Origin: Geomicrobium sediminis
Lineage (GTDB): Bacteria > Bacillota > Bacilli > Bacillales > Marinococcaceae
NCBI RefSeq assembly: GCF_016908595.1
Contig: NZ_JAFBEC010000001.1
Coordinates: 248,001-312,000 of the forward strand
Direction of reading: 5' to 3'
Length of the DNA: 64,000 nucleotides
This document shows positions 37,088 to 47,869 of this stretch, piece by piece. Positions within the stretch are counted from its first letter, which is position 1, and each line of letters starts with the position of its first letter. Made by a program: the position numbers and the translations under genes. The notes under the pieces are model-generated. The model saw nothing but the letters and a program-made list of their open reading frames with translations. It made no database searches and was not told where the DNA came from.

Positions 37088-38104
37088 TTAACAAGGGAAT
37101 TGGTAAATTCCTATGCCGTACGGTCCATTCCCAACAGGAATTGTAGCGATTACTTCACGTGTATTAAGGTCAATGACGGAAACGGTATTGTCTAAGTTGT
37201 TACTCACGTAAGCGAGTCGATCAATGGCATTGATTGCAATTGCTCTTGGGAATCCCCCAACGTCAATATAATCAATAATTGTGTTTGTATCACCATCAAT
37301 AACAGCAACTGTACCGTTATTTAATGCGGTGTATACCGTATTCGTTGCCACATCAACAGCGGTTCTGTAAGGTGTAACATTCCCCGTTGTTATCGTTGCA
37401 ATGACTTGACTTGTCGTCAAATCGATCACCGATACATCTCGACTGCCATGATTTGATACGTACGCTCGTCTCGTCGTTGGGTCAATTGTAATTTGGTTTG
37501 GATTTTGTCCTACGGGTATTTGGCCGATAATTGTTGAACCGTCAATCACGTAAACAAAATCACCAAATGAATTCGTTGCATATATATAACCTGTAACTGG
37601 ATCGCGTGCAATATCATAAGGGTTATTTGCACTTGCATCGGTATTAATAAACCCAACTTGTTCAAAGGTGTTTGCATCTAACAAACGAATTCCTGAAGAA
37701 ACCGCTACATAAATAATTTCTTGTACAGGGTCATAAACAAGGTTGGTTGCAATATCCGCTCCAAAGGCTACTCGAATCGTTTGTACAACTTCATCTGTTT
37801 CAACGTCAATCACTTCCAATAAACCTTCAAAACTATCAATCACGTACAATTGACGTTTGTCTTGATTGACATACGCAGAGAATGGGTTGCCCGACAATGG
37901 GATCGTTCCAATCACTTCACCGGTAGCCACGTCTAACACAGTTATTGAACGATCCCTTCCATCTGCAACGTAGATCTTCCCACAAATATCAGGCTCTGGT
38001 GGAATCGTTGGTGTTGGCACCGGTGGGACGTTACCAGGACCATTGATGAGGTTATTGTTAATGACAATTTGTTGGTGACAATGATCTTTTTTCGATCTCG
38101 ACAT
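37088..38104 (-). CDS. YVTN-family beta-propeller protein
   Basis: 338 residues. Short polar N-terminus, a Pro-rich linker (about 25-38), then seven or so repeats of about 42 residues of the form I-Y-V-A/T-N...V-x-V-I-D-x-x-T-x-x-V-I-x-T-I-P/x-V-G, giving a seven-bladed propeller like YncE or archaeal surface-layer YVTN proteins. No signal peptide. Single Cys residues lie just before the propeller (DICGKIY) and at the very end (QFPC), so a disulphide could close the ring or tether it. Bacillus spore-coat and exosporium proteins without signal peptides share this style, but spore location is a guess. GGAGGT precedes the ATG. Confidence 0.75.
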   Translation of the reverse strand: MSRSKKDHCHQQIVINNNLINGPGNVPPVPTPTIPPEPDICGKIYVADGRDRSITVLDVATGEVIGTIPLSGNPFSAYVNQDKRQLYVIDSFEGLLEVIDVETDEVVQTIRVAFGADIATNLVYDPVQEIIYVAVSSGIRLLDANTFEQVGFINTDASANNPYDIARDPVTGYIYATNSFGDFVYVIDGSTIIGQIPVGQNPNQITIDPTTRRAYVSNHGSRDVSVIDLTTSQVIATITTGNVTPYRTAVDVATNTVYTALNNGTVAVIDGDTNTIIDYIDVGGFPRAIAINAIDRLAYVSNNLDNTVSVIDLNTREVIATIPVGNGPYGIGIYQFPC

Positions 38105-38516
38105 GTTAAACCTCCTCTCATTATTATCAGCATATGTATGAATGTTTAAGATGCATGGTTATTCGCTGTCTTGACCCACCCATTTACATGCAACGCAATG
38201 TAATCTAGACTCCACTGTGTTGTTCGTCATTCATTTCATCTTCAAGCACAAAAGATACATATCTTTTCGATGATGTTGTGAAATGAGTGTGCTAGGCTCC
38301 TTTACTTCATGAAAACAAAAACCCCCTCGATTTTAGACCTAACTATCTTTTAGTTACTAAGTCACAAATCCATCTTTTTATGGAGGTCGAAATCACTGTA
38401 TTCAATTACTTGGGGAGGCTTTTTGTTTCGTATATAGAAATAGTCGTTCAATAGAAGATTAAAGGGGGGTTATTCGTACTTACATTACAAGCTTTAATTG
38501 CAAAAAGGAGGACAAG
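38105..38516. other. Divergent intergenic region
   Basis: About 410 bases between the propeller gene (-) and the subtilase gene (+). No gene seen. Contains an imperfect palindrome ATTTACAT-N7-AATGTAAT (38182-38204) and a TAACTA/TAGTTA inverted repeat near 38339-38357. The last 20 bases hold AAAAAGGAGG, the ribosome site of the protease. I do not see an unambiguous promoter. Confidence 0.5.
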
Positions 38517-41306
38517 ATGACTAAATTCAAAACTTTCGCACTTTCTAGTATTTTCTTTTTATTAGCGTCTTCAGCATTACCTCAAGGAGCTAATGCTCAA
38601 CAAGCAGAGGACTTTATGCAGGCACAAATTTTCGGGGACCATGACTTTTCTTCTTCTTCCAATAAGACGGTTATTGTAGAGCTAGAAGAGTACTCCGAAC
38701 TAGAAGCAAAACAACGAGGGGTACGTCAGTCGCGCTCTGTACTTACTGATGAACGAAGTAACGTCATCGATGACATTGAACTGAACGTAAGCTCAGTCGA
38801 TGTGATTCAAGAGTATGGATACGTTTTTTCAGGCTTTTCTATTGAACTACCTGAAAATGAAATTCCACAACTACTTACTATTGACGGAATAAAAGCGGTT
38901 TACCCTGACGTTGAATATGAAACAGGAACGGTCGGTGAGGAAATTCCGATTACAGAAGAGGAATTTAGTCCGCATATGCTCGATAGCGGTCCATTCATCG
39001 GGAATGAAGACGCATTTGACCTCGGGTTCACTGGGGATGGTGTAACTGTCGCTGTAATTGATACAGGTGTTGATTACACACACCCTGACCTTGCAAGCTC
39101 CTTTGGTTCTTACAAAGGCTATGACTTTGTTGATAACGACGAAGACCCACAAGAAACACCTCCAGGAGACCCTCGAGGTAATCAAACGAACCACGGTACG
39201 CACGTAGCAGGTACAGTCGCAGGTAACGGACTCGTAACGGGCATTGCTCCTGATGCAGATCTTTTGGCCTACCGTGTATTAGGTCCTGGTGGATCTGGTA
39301 CGACAGCAAACGTTATTGCGGGGATCGAACGAGCTGTTCTTGATGGCGCAGATATTATGAACTTATCACTCGGAAACACCTTGAATGACCCTGACTTCGC
39401 AACGAGCATTGCCTTAGATCAAGCAATGGCTGACGGTGTTGTTGCAGTCACTTCTAACGGGAATTCAGGTCCTAACAACTGGACGGTTGGATCACCAGGA
39501 ACGTCACGAGATGCCATTTCTGTCGGTGCAACTCAGCTTCCATTCCCAGAATACTCCGCAGCATTATCGAGTGGAAGTGCAAGCTTTGATTCCGCAGAAG
39601 TAATGGGCTTCCCGAGCGAGTTAGAACTTCTTCGCTTAAATGACGGAGACTTTGAAGTCGTTGATGTAGGAATTGGTGCTCCAGAAGACTTTGAGGACGT
39701 TGATGTTGAAGGCAAAATTGCGCTAATGGTTCGTGGTGACCTGCCATTCGTTGAGAAAGCGGATAACGCTGAAGCAGCAGGTGCCACTGGAGCAATTATT
39801 TTCAACAACGTTGCCGGTGAACAACCTGACGTACCAGGTCTTTCTATTCCAACGATTAAGCTTTCACTAGAAGATGGTCAACAACTTCAATCTCAAATCG
39901 CTCAAGGAAACAATACCGTTTCTTTTGACCTTGATTTTGAACGTGAAGTAGGCGAAACTGTCGCTGATTTCTCTTCAAGAGGCCCGGTTATGAACACTTG
40001 GATGATCAAACCAGATGTTTCAGCACCTGGTGTAGCGATCGTGAGTACTGTTCCAACACACGATTCTTCGAATCCACATGGGTATTCATCAATGCAAGGA
40101 ACAAGCATGGCTTCACCGCATGTTGCCGGTGCTGCTGCACTCCTTCTCGAAGCTGATCCAAATGCATCTGTTGATCATGTACGTTCTGCGCTTATGAACA
40201 CAGCTGAATCACTTTATGATGCAGACGGAAATGCTTATCCATTTAACACACAAGGAACAGGTAGCATTCGTCTCGTTGAAGCATTAACCGTCGATTCAAC
40301 TGTTTCACCAGGTAGCCACTCATTCGGTATTTTCACAGAAGAAGATGGCATCCAAACGAAGCGCAGTTCATTTACGATCAATAACGTTTCTGATCAACGC
40401 CAAGCCTATGGCTTTGATATTGAATTCCACGGCAATCCAAGTGGAATTACTGCGATGTCAAGCAGCGATATCGCCCTTCAACCAGGAGATTCTGGCGAAG
40501 TACGCCTTAACATTCAGGTAAATCCTGATCTACTTGAACAAGATTACTATGAAGGTACGATTACCGTACAGAGTTTAACTGATACGATTGAAGTACCGAC
40601 AATTCTTTTCGTCGGAGAGCCTGATTATCCGCGTATTACGAGTCTTAATGTGCTTGAGACTGACGAAATTAATGAGTTCGATGTAGTCGCGAATGTTCCT
40701 CGAGGAGCTGAGGAACTCGGATTTTGGGTCTATGATGCTGAAACAGGTGAGTATTTAGGTCTTGCAACTACGTATTCCGACGTAACTGGTGGTACGTTTG
40801 AAACGAACTACGACGCTACACTTAACGGCAACCCACTTGATGAAGGTGAGTACGTCATGATTGGCTATGCGACGTACCTCGAACAAACGAACACTGCACA
40901 AAGTGATGTGTTTGAAGTTCTGGCTCACGACGAAGAAGCAACAGAACCTGCTCCAGAACCCGAACCTGAAAACCCACCACTGTGTGAACACGAAGCTTGG
41001 TCTAGTTCAAACATTTATACTGGTGGAGATCGCGTTGAACACAACGGCAATTTCTATGAAGCAAAATGGTGGACGCAAGGTGAGAACCCTGAACAATCTG
41101 GACAATGGGATGTTTGGAAAATCGCCTCTGATTGTACAGAACCTGAATTAGAAGACGGATACCCAGTCTGGACTCAAAGTGAAGTCTACGTCGGTGGCGA
41201 TCGCGTCATGCATGACGGTCAACTATTTGAAGCAAAATGGTGGACGCAAGGAAACAACCCGAACGACTCAGGCGAATGGGACGTTTGGAAAGCTGTACAA
41301 GACTAA
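38517..41306 (+). CDS. Secreted subtilisin-like protease with PA domain and two chitin-binding modules
   Basis: 929 residues. Signal peptide (about 1-27, cleaving after GANA), inhibitor-like propeptide (about 50-135), then the S8 catalytic domain: Asp182 (AVIDTGVDYTHPD), His226 (NHGTHVAGT) and Ser530 (GTSMASPHVAG). A protease-associated insert (about 375-470) makes it Vpr-like. Two beta-sandwich regions follow (about 595-810), then an acidic Pro/Glu linker and two copies of a CBM5/12 chitin-binding module (about 825-870 and 884-929), each with GGDRV.H, FYEAKWWTQG and SG.WDVWK. Very acidic overall. Probably digests protein attached to chitin or binds cell-wall glycans. Monocistronic. Confidence 0.93.
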   Translation: MTKFKTFALSSIFFLLASSALPQGANAQQAEDFMQAQIFGDHDFSSSSNKTVIVELEEYSELEAKQRGVRQSRSVLTDERSNVIDDIELNVSSVDVIQEYGYVFSGFSIELPENEIPQLLTIDGIKAVYPDVEYETGTVGEEIPITEEEFSPHMLDSGPFIGNEDAFDLGFTGDGVTVAVIDTGVDYTHPDLASSFGSYKGYDFVDNDEDPQETPPGDPRGNQTNHGTHVAGTVAGNGLVTGIAPDADLLAYRVLGPGGSGTTANVIAGIERAVLDGADIMNLSLGNTLNDPDFATSIALDQAMADGVVAVTSNGNSGPNNWTVGSPGTSRDAISVGATQLPFPEYSAALSSGSASFDSAEVMGFPSELELLRLNDGDFEVVDVGIGAPEDFEDVDVEGKIALMVRGDLPFVEKADNAEAAGATGAIIFNNVAGEQPDVPGLSIPTIKLSLEDGQQLQSQIAQGNNTVSFDLDFEREVGETVADFSSRGPVMNTWMIKPDVSAPGVAIVSTVPTHDSSNPHGYSSMQGTSMASPHVAGAAALLLEADPNASVDHVRSALMNTAESLYDADGNAYPFNTQGTGSIRLVEALTVDSTVSPGSHSFGIFTEEDGIQTKRSSFTINNVSDQRQAYGFDIEFHGNPSGITAMSSSDIALQPGDSGEVRLNIQVNPDLLEQDYYEGTITVQSLTDTIEVPTILFVGEPDYPRITSLNVLETDEINEFDVVANVPRGAEELGFWVYDAETGEYLGLATTYSDVTGGTFETNYDATLNGNPLDEGEYVMIGYATYLEQTNTAQSDVFEVLAHDEEATEPAPEPEPENPPLCEHEAWSSSNIYTGGDRVEHNGNFYEAKWWTQGENPEQSGQWDVWKIASDCTEPELEDGYPVWTQSEVYVGGDRVMHDGQLFEAKWWTQGNNPNDSGEWDVWKAVQD

Positions 41307-41313
41307 CTCCGAT

Positions 41314-41354
41314 ACTCCCTTCAACGTACACATCTACGTTGAAGGGAGTTTTTT
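41314..41354 (+). terminator. Terminator of the subtilase gene
   Basis: Fifteen-base perfect stem ACTCCCTTCAACGTA / TACGTTGAAGGGAGT followed by six T. Confidence 0.95.
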
Positions 41355-41433
41355 GAGGACTCAATTTGATTGTTGTGCGAGCTTCTACATAACGCGAACA
41401 CTTACAGTATTTAACTTCGACCATCGAAGGCAT

Positions 41434-41470
41434 AAAAAATGGCGCAGCCCTTAAGGAGCTACGCCGTTTT
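41434..41470 (-). terminator. Terminator of the crh operon
   Basis: Stem AATGGCG-AGC / GCT-CGCCGTT with flanking A/T runs, directly after the crh stop; ends TTTTTT on the minus strand. Confidence 0.88.
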
Positions 41471-41722
41471 TTATTCTGTAACAAACGTTTCTAATGCATC
41501 TAATGCTTCGTTTGCATCGTTCCCATCTGCTTTAATTGTAACACTTGTTCCTTTACGTATGGCTAGACTCATGACACCCATAATGCTTTTGGCGTTCACT
41601 TCTTGTCCGTTTTTCTCTAGAAATACGTTCGAGCCGAATCGATTTGCTTCTTGTACAAACAACGCCGCGGGGCGTGCTTGCAAACCCGTTTTTAAGGAAA
41701 CAGTCACTTCGCGTTGGATCAT
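41471..41722 (-). CDS. crh: HPr-like catabolite repression protein Crh
   Basis: 83 residues, HPr fold. The active-site His15 of HPr is replaced by Gln15 (TGLQARPAALFV), so it cannot carry phosphate in sugar transport, but the regulatory Ser46 is kept (NAKSIMGVMSLA). These are the defining features of Crh, which after phosphorylation by HPr kinase assists CcpA in carbon catabolite repression. Last gene of the rapZ-yvcK-whiA-crh operon, as in Bacillus. Confidence 0.95.
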   Translation of the reverse strand: MIQREVTVSLKTGLQARPAALFVQEANRFGSNVFLEKNGQEVNAKSIMGVMSLAIRKGTSVTIKADGNDANEALDALETFVTE

Positions 41723-41746
41723 TGCCAGTCTTCCTTTCTATAAACG

Positions 41747-42709
41747 TTATGTTTGCGGAATTTGGATCGGTTCATGATTACGAATCTTCTCAGCGAGCTC
41801 ATCGATTTTACGTAGGCGGTGGTTAACCCCTGATTTACTTACCTTGCCACTCGGAACCATCTCTCCCAACTCTTTGAGGGTCACATCTTGATGTTGTACC
41901 CGAAGTTCGGCGATTTCACGAATTTTGTGAGGCAAACGCTCTAATCCTACTTCACGATCTAACAACTGAATGTTTTCAACTTGTCGTAGTGCTGCGCCGA
42001 CCGTTTTGTTAAGGTTCGCTGTCTCACAGTTCACTAGTCGATTTACTGAGTTTCGCATATCCTTCATAATCCGGACGTCTTCGAAGTAGAGCAACGCTTG
42101 ATGAGCACCGATAATGTTAAGAAACTCAGTGATCTTCTCGCTTTCTTTGACATAGAGAATAAATCCCTTTTTACGTTCTAGCACTTTCGCTTGCAATTCA
42201 AACTCTGCCATCAGTTGTTGCAACGCCCGGTTATGCTCTTCGTAAAGCGAGAATATCTCCAGATGATACGATGAAGTGTCAGGGTGATTGACCGATCCCC
42301 CTGCAAGAAACGCACCCCGTAAGTATGCACGTTTGCAACATGACTCATTAACGAGTTCTTTTGAGATCGTACGTGTGAACGTAAATCCATCGTTCATGAT
42401 TTCTGTATCTGCCAATATCTCTTTCACTTGTTCATATAGGCGAACAATATAGACGTTGTTTTTCTTAAGTCTCATCTTTTTGCGAACAACTAGTTCCGCT
42501 TTCATATTGCGATAAGATCGCTTTAAGAGCGTATAAATTCTTCTAGCAATCGCAGCATTCTCTGTAGAAATGTCTAAAGATAAGCGTCCATTGCTAAATG
42601 AAAGGGAGCCGTTCATTCTTATGAGCGCAGCCAACTCTGCCTTTTCACAGCAATGCTCTGAATCGATTTGCGTCAGTTCTTTCTTTGTCATTGCGGCAAA
42701 AGAAGACAT
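41747..42709 (-). CDS. whiA: DNA-binding protein WhiA
   Basis: 320 residues. N-terminal homing-endonuclease-like domain ([40 protein letters not shown]) and C-terminal helix-turn-helix ([29 protein letters not shown]). Binds DNA and affects cell division and chromosome segregation in Bacillus. GGTGGTGAG before the ATG. Between yvcK and crh in the conserved operon. Confidence 0.96.
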   Translation of the reverse strand: MSSFAAMTKKELTQIDSEHCCEKAELAALIRMNGSLSFSNGRLSLDISTENAAIARRIYTLLKRSYRNMKAELVVRKKMRLKKNNVYIVRLYEQVKEILADTEIMNDGFTFTRTISKELVNESCCKRAYLRGAFLAGGSVNHPDTSSYHLEIFSLYEEHNRALQQLMAEFELQAKVLERKKGFILYVKESEKITEFLNIIGAHQALLYFEDVRIMKDMRNSVNRLVNCETANLNKTVGAALRQVENIQLLDREVGLERLPHKIREIAELRVQHQDVTLKELGEMVPSGKVSKSGVNHRLRKIDELAEKIRNHEPIQIPQT

Positions 42710-42726
42710 AGGCGCTCACCACCTTT

Positions 42727-43671
42727 TTATATTGATAATATTACTTCGGAGATTTTTTTTGCATGATGACGGATATGTTCGCCATCATCAATCAGAATAA
42801 AATCATCTCGAATGACTTGTAGCTTAAGTTGAAGTAGTGCTTCTTCATCACACGATACTGCCTCTGCTTGCTCATCTAAATAACGCATGGCCACCTTATT
42901 CGGAATCGGGGCATCGTTAACAATCACGTAATCAAAGAGTGCTGTCCCCACGTGTTGATGAATCGCCGTTACATGTTCTGAAGCACTATAACGTTCTGTT
43001 TCTCCAAACTGAGTCATCACATTACAAATGTACATTTTCTTTGCACTTGATTGCATGATCGCTTCTGAGATTTCAGGGACGAGTAAATTAGGAAGAACAC
43101 TTGTAAATAGACTACCTGGACCGATGACAATCTTGTCTGCTTCATGAATCGCTTTTAATGTTTCGGGAAGTGCCTTTGGGTTTTTAGGCTCGATCCACAC
43201 ATTAGCGATCGGCTTGTTTGCTTTCGGGATATTGGATTCACCGTGAATCGTTGTACCGTCAGTTAGCGTTGCAGAAAGCTCCAAGCTATCATTTGAAGCA
43301 GGTAACACCTTACCGCGAACATTCAACACGCGACTCAACTCGGTAATTCCCTGAGCAAAGTCACCCGTGATCGATGTCATACCAGCAAGTAGCAAATTGC
43401 CTAGTGAATGACCACTAAGTCCTTCGCCGTTTTTAAAGCGGTGTTGGAACAGCTGTTCAATTAAAGGCTCTACTTCCGCAAGCGCAACCAATACATTTCG
43501 TACGTCACCAGGTGGGGGCACGTTCAGTTCTTTTCGTAACCTCCCTGAACTTCCGCCATCATCAGCTACCGTTACGATCGCGGAGATTTCGACATCAAAC
43601 GTTTTCAAACCTCTTAACAGTACTGCCAAGCCTGTGCCGCCCCCGATTACGACCACCTTTTGCGGGGCCAC
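42727..43671 (-). CDS. yvcK: Gluconeogenesis factor YvcK (CofD-like)
   Basis: 314 residues. N-terminal VIGGGTGLAVLLRGLK and TVADDGGSSGRLR bind a nucleotide-sugar; PPGDVRNVLVAL, LSGHSLGNLLLAGM and VIGPGSLFTSVLPNLLV are family marks. In B. subtilis it is needed on gluconeogenic carbon sources and positions PBP1. GTG start overlapping the rapZ stop by one base. Confidence 0.95.
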   Translation of the reverse strand: MAPQKVVVIGGGTGLAVLLRGLKTFDVEISAIVTVADDGGSSGRLRKELNVPPPGDVRNVLVALAEVEPLIEQLFQHRFKNGEGLSGHSLGNLLLAGMTSITGDFAQGITELSRVLNVRGKVLPASNDSLELSATLTDGTTIHGESNIPKANKPIANVWIEPKNPKALPETLKAIHEADKIVIGPGSLFTSVLPNLLVPEISEAIMQSSAKKMYICNVMTQFGETERYSASEHVTAIHQHVGTALFDYVIVNDAPIPNKVAMRYLDEQAEAVSCDEEALLQLKLQVIRDDFILIDDGEHIRHHAKKISEVILSI

Positions 43672-44543
43672 TATCGTTCTTCTCCCCCGACTTTACGATC
43701 GCGGTGACTTCTGTGCACGTTGTATTCTTGTTCGTATAGGTTCGCAAAATGTTCCACTAACGTTACAGATCGATGTTGTCCACCTGTACAACCAATGGCA
43801 ACAATAAGCTGCGTTTTACCTTCTTGTTTGTATAATGGGAGCATAAACGTAAGTAAATCTTGAAGTTTTGTAATAAAGTTCTTCGTATCGTCCCATTTCA
43901 ATACATAGTCAGATACGTCTTTATCAAGGCCTGTCATTGGACGAAGTCGATCAATGTAATGCGGGTTGGGTAAGAAGCGTACGTCAAACACTAAATCTGC
44001 ATCAATCGGTACACCGTGTTTAAATCCAAAACTCATAAAATGAACGGTAAATGGCTGTTCTTCCGGTGATGAAAATAAGCGATTAATTTCTTCACGAAGT
44101 TGCTTTGGCTTTAAGTTCGTAGTATCAATTCTGTGTCTTGCCCGACCTTTGATTTCTTCGAGAATCTTACGTTCCTTTTCGATTCCTTCAAGCAATGAAC
44201 CGTCCGGCGCTAGAGGATGGGAACGCCTCGTCTCTTTATAACGGGAAACGAGCTTCTCATTGTCTGCATCAAGAAAAAGAATATGCGTGTGTAAATTTGC
44301 CGTATCTCCAAGCAAGCTCACAGCTGAAAATACTTGCTCAAAAAACTCTCGTCCACGTAAGTCCATGACGAGTGCCACTCGATTCATTGAACCTGCTTCA
44401 ATGAGATCTAATAACTTAGGGATTAATGCTGGAGGTAAGTTATCGATGCAAAAATAGCCTAAATCCTCTAGGCTTTGAACCGTTACTGTTTTGCCTGCGC
44501 CTGACATGCCCGTAATGACGACAATTTGAATATCTTCCTTCAC
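43671..44543 (-). CDS. rapZ: RNase adapter RapZ / nucleotide-binding protein YvcJ
   Basis: A 290-residue P-loop protein: Walker A GMSGAGKT near the N-terminus, [17 protein letters not shown] and C-terminal [23 protein letters not shown] with [15 protein letters not shown]. Binds GTP/ATP and UDP-GlcNAc-type ligands. In enterobacteria it guides RNase E to GlmZ, in B. subtilis it affects competence. GTG at 44543 chosen because GGGGGAG lies five bases before it; a longer frame upstream lacks a ribosome site. Confidence 0.93.
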   Translation of the reverse strand: MKEDIQIVVITGMSGAGKTVTVQSLEDLGYFCIDNLPPALIPKLLDLIEAGSMNRVALVMDLRGREFFEQVFSAVSLLGDTANLHTHILFLDADNEKLVSRYKETRRSHPLAPDGSLLEGIEKERKILEEIKGRARHRIDTTNLKPKQLREEINRLFSSPEEQPFTVHFMSFGFKHGVPIDADLVFDVRFLPNPHYIDRLRPMTGLDKDVSDYVLKWDDTKNFITKLQDLLTFMLPLYKQEGKTQLIVAIGCTGGQHRSVTLVEHFANLYEQEYNVHRSHRDRKVGGEER

Positions 44544-44614
44544 AAGATCTCCCCCTATACTGCCACGATCCTTTAACTCTCCCTCTAGTATACATGACAA
44601 TAACCTTTATGCCC

Positions 44615-44646
44615 AAAAAAGGCGCAAGGCGATTTCGCCTTGCGCA
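44615..44646 (-). terminator. Terminator of trxB
   Basis: Perfect ten-base stem GCGCAAGGCG / CGCCTTGCGC with a four-base loop, then six T on the minus strand. Confidence 0.93.
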
Positions 44647-44774
44647 TCAACATATATAAAAGGGGGGTCAATTAACTAACCCCATCATAGCGCATGAGTG
44701 TTGCATCGTGATTACAAATCAGTTAAAAGCGAATAACGAAATTATAAAGATTGGGTAACGACCTAGGTGATTGG

Positions 44775-45770
<996 letters not shown>

Positions 45771-45832
45771 CTAGTATTTATTATCCTGATATGAGTATAT
45801 GGGATCTTAGACCTTGTCGTCCATTGATCTGC

Positions 45833-46885
45833 TTAATCAAGACCGAACGCTAAATCTTGAACCGTTTCACACCGTACTTCTTCATTCGATAACGAACGTT
45901 CTTCCCAAGTTTGTAACAACAGCGCGGCCTTTTCATGTCCTGTACGCCTTGCCATCGACCAGAATTTTTTCGTTTTTGCATCGTGACCACAATGAAATGC
46001 TGCAACTCCGAATCGGTAGAAGAAAACACCTTTTTCTTGGTACGAATGCTTATGCAAATATTGAAAAGCATGGAGTGCAGCCTCGTATTCACCGAGTCGG
46101 CAAAGTGTTGCTGCTACTTTATACATGTGATTTTTATCAATTGGCATCACATCGATTAATTTTTCTTTCCAATAATGAAGTTCTTGGTCGTGTCCAGCGT
46201 GATCAAGCAGTAATGCAATTTGACATATTGCTGGAACGTAAGCTTCAACTTGTAAGAGTTCATCAAGAAAATAAATGGCTTCTTCAGTGCGCCCGAGAAG
46301 GTGTAATACGCGAGCAAGCTGACTGTAAGCCGCATAATAACTCGGGTTTTCAAAGATCAATTCTCGCAGTTGTTCTTCTGCTTTGAGATAGTTTTGATCT
46401 TTAATAAATTGGTGCACTTCTTCAAAACGTAAAATAAACTCATCCGACATTGGAGCATCTAACGATTCATCATCGGAAAAATCATCGCTACCGATGTCTT
46501 CAAGATTCAACAGTTGCAATAACTCATCTGTATCTTCGCGGAAGTCTCCGTCAGGCATAAGTTGGATATATTTATTCGCAGCGTCTCTTGCGCGATCAAA
46601 TAAGCCTAAATAGGCATAATTATTAGCGAGAAAGTAATAACAGTCATAGAGCTTGTAATCGATATGTTCAATCACATGTAGTAAAATTTCATTAGAGCGT
46701 TCATATTGCCCCATATCCGATAAAACGGCTGCCAGCTGACAATGAAAAACCCCTTCTAGGGGACGCAAGTCAATGGCACGTTGCAAATAGCGAATCGATC
46801 GTTGCCAATCCTTCTTTTGATATGCAACGACTCCTTGTTTAAAGAAGTATTCTGGATTCTGTATAAAAGGGACAACTTGACCCAT
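45833..46885 (-). CDS. Tetratricopeptide-repeat protein (YvcD-like)
   Basis: 350 residues with eight or nine TPR helical hairpins, e.g. FKQGVVAYQKKDWQRSIRYLQRAIDLRP and AYSQLARVLHLLGRTEEAIYFLDELL. An acidic linker (about 130-155) divides two repeat blocks. TPRs mediate protein-protein contacts; partner unknown. Same position before trxB as B. subtilis yvcD. ATG at 46885 after GTGAGGG; a longer upstream frame is discarded. Confidence 0.8.
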   Translation of the reverse strand: MGQVVPFIQNPEYFFKQGVVAYQKKDWQRSIRYLQRAIDLRPLEGVFHCQLAAVLSDMGQYERSNEILLHVIEHIDYKLYDCYYFLANNYAYLGLFDRARDAANKYIQLMPDGDFREDTDELLQLLNLEDIGSDDFSDDESLDAPMSDEFILRFEEVHQFIKDQNYLKAEEQLRELIFENPSYYAAYSQLARVLHLLGRTEEAIYFLDELLQVEAYVPAICQIALLLDHAGHDQELHYWKEKLIDVMPIDKNHMYKVAATLCRLGEYEAALHAFQYLHKHSYQEKGVFFYRFGVAAFHCGHDAKTKKFWSMARRTGHEKAALLLQTWEERSLSNEEVRCETVQDLAFGLD

Positions 46886-47123
46886 TGAACAAACCCTCAC
46901 TCTCGGCTTCACATAAAAAATGTACTTTGTCAAGGAAGGCACCTTAAAACAAAGCATAACGTTTTGATTATACCATAGATAAGACGCTTTAAAAACCCTC
47001 TCATCCTTTCCAAAAGTTTCTCTTTTGTGGCACTACATCATGAGTTTTTACGGTTTATTTTGCGTGATGCTACTTAAGTTTTTTGTTACGACTAATTTAG
47101 GACGAGTCTAAAGGAGGATTGTT

Positions 47124-47504
47124 GTGAATAGAGGTCATTGTTATACAATCACAGCCGTTCTTCTAGGAGGCGGAACTGGAAGTGCAGTGCGTTATCTTGC
47201 GCTAGAACTGCCTATAAGCCCTCACATTGCAACGATGATCGTTAATTTACTTGCAAGCTTTCTACTTGGCATACTTACCGCAACGAAATCACGATTTAAA
47301 CAGCCGCTATTTGTTGGTCTTGGGGTAGGGTTTTGTGGAGGCTTATCGACCATGTCGACTTTCGGTTACGATGTTGTACAAATCTTTCATGAAAGTGTGG
47401 CTTTCTTAACGATCTACTTGAGCGTTTCAATCATCGGTGGCATTACGCTTGCCTTTATTGGTTACATGATTGGAAAAAGAATAAACCGAGGTGATAATCA
47501 TTGA
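47124..47504 (+). CDS. crcB: Fluoride channel subunit CrcB/Fluc (first)
   Basis: 126 residues, four helices. GGGTGSAVRYL, MIVNLLASFLLG and GFCGGLSTMSTF are the Fluc signatures. Two subunits form a dual-topology dimer exporting F-. GTG start after AAGGAGG. Overlaps the next gene by four bases. No crcB-type fluoride riboswitch is visible in the leader. Confidence 0.92.
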   Translation: MNRGHCYTITAVLLGGGTGSAVRYLALELPISPHIATMIVNLLASFLLGILTATKSRFKQPLFVGLGVGFCGGLSTMSTFGYDVVQIFHESVAFLTIYLSVSIIGGITLAFIGYMIGKRINRGDNH

Positions 47505-47869
47505 ACATTCTAGCCGTGACAATAGGCGGTGCTATCGGGAGTCTTTTGCGTTATTTGCTTGGGCTCACTTTAGCTAAAGCCTTTCAAAACGCGTTTATCC
47601 CTGTATCCATGATCGTCGTGAACGCTCTCGGTTCATTTGGACTTGGTGCATTTATTGCGATTGAACAACTTGCATCAGACTCGTTCATCTATGCAACTAT
47701 TGCCATCGGCTTTTTTGGCGGTTTTACAACGTTCTCTACGTTCAGTGTCGAAGCACTCGATTTATTCTCACAAAAACGATACGTTCACATGATTGTTTAC
47801 GTATCGCTCTCGGTCTTGTTAAGCATCGGTTTTTTTATACTCGGTTACGCGATTTTAGTTCAGGGATAA
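47501..47869 (+). CDS. crcB: Fluoride channel subunit CrcB/Fluc (second)
   Basis: 122 residues, partner of the first subunit: GGAIGSLLRYLL, MIVVNALGSFGLG and GFFGGFTTFSTFS. TTG start (TTGA overlap with the stop of the first gene, GAGGTGA ahead). The pair probably assembles as a heterodimer of opposite topology. Its 3' end overlaps the convergent dehydrogenase gene by 35 bases. Confidence 0.92.
   Translation: MNILAVTIGGAIGSLLRYLLGLTLAKAFQNAFIPVSMIVVNALGSFGLGAFIAIEQLASDSFIYATIAIGFFGGFTTFSTFSVEALDLFSQKRYVHMIVYVSLSVLLSIGFFILGYAILVQG

Noticed and set aside
45814-46386. Long plus-strand frame opposite the TPR gene
   Set aside because: Shadow of the TPR coding sequence, rich in unlikely Cys/His/Phe runs.
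46886-47123. Fluoride riboswitch before crcB
   Set aside because: The conserved core sequences of the crcB motif are not visible in this leader.
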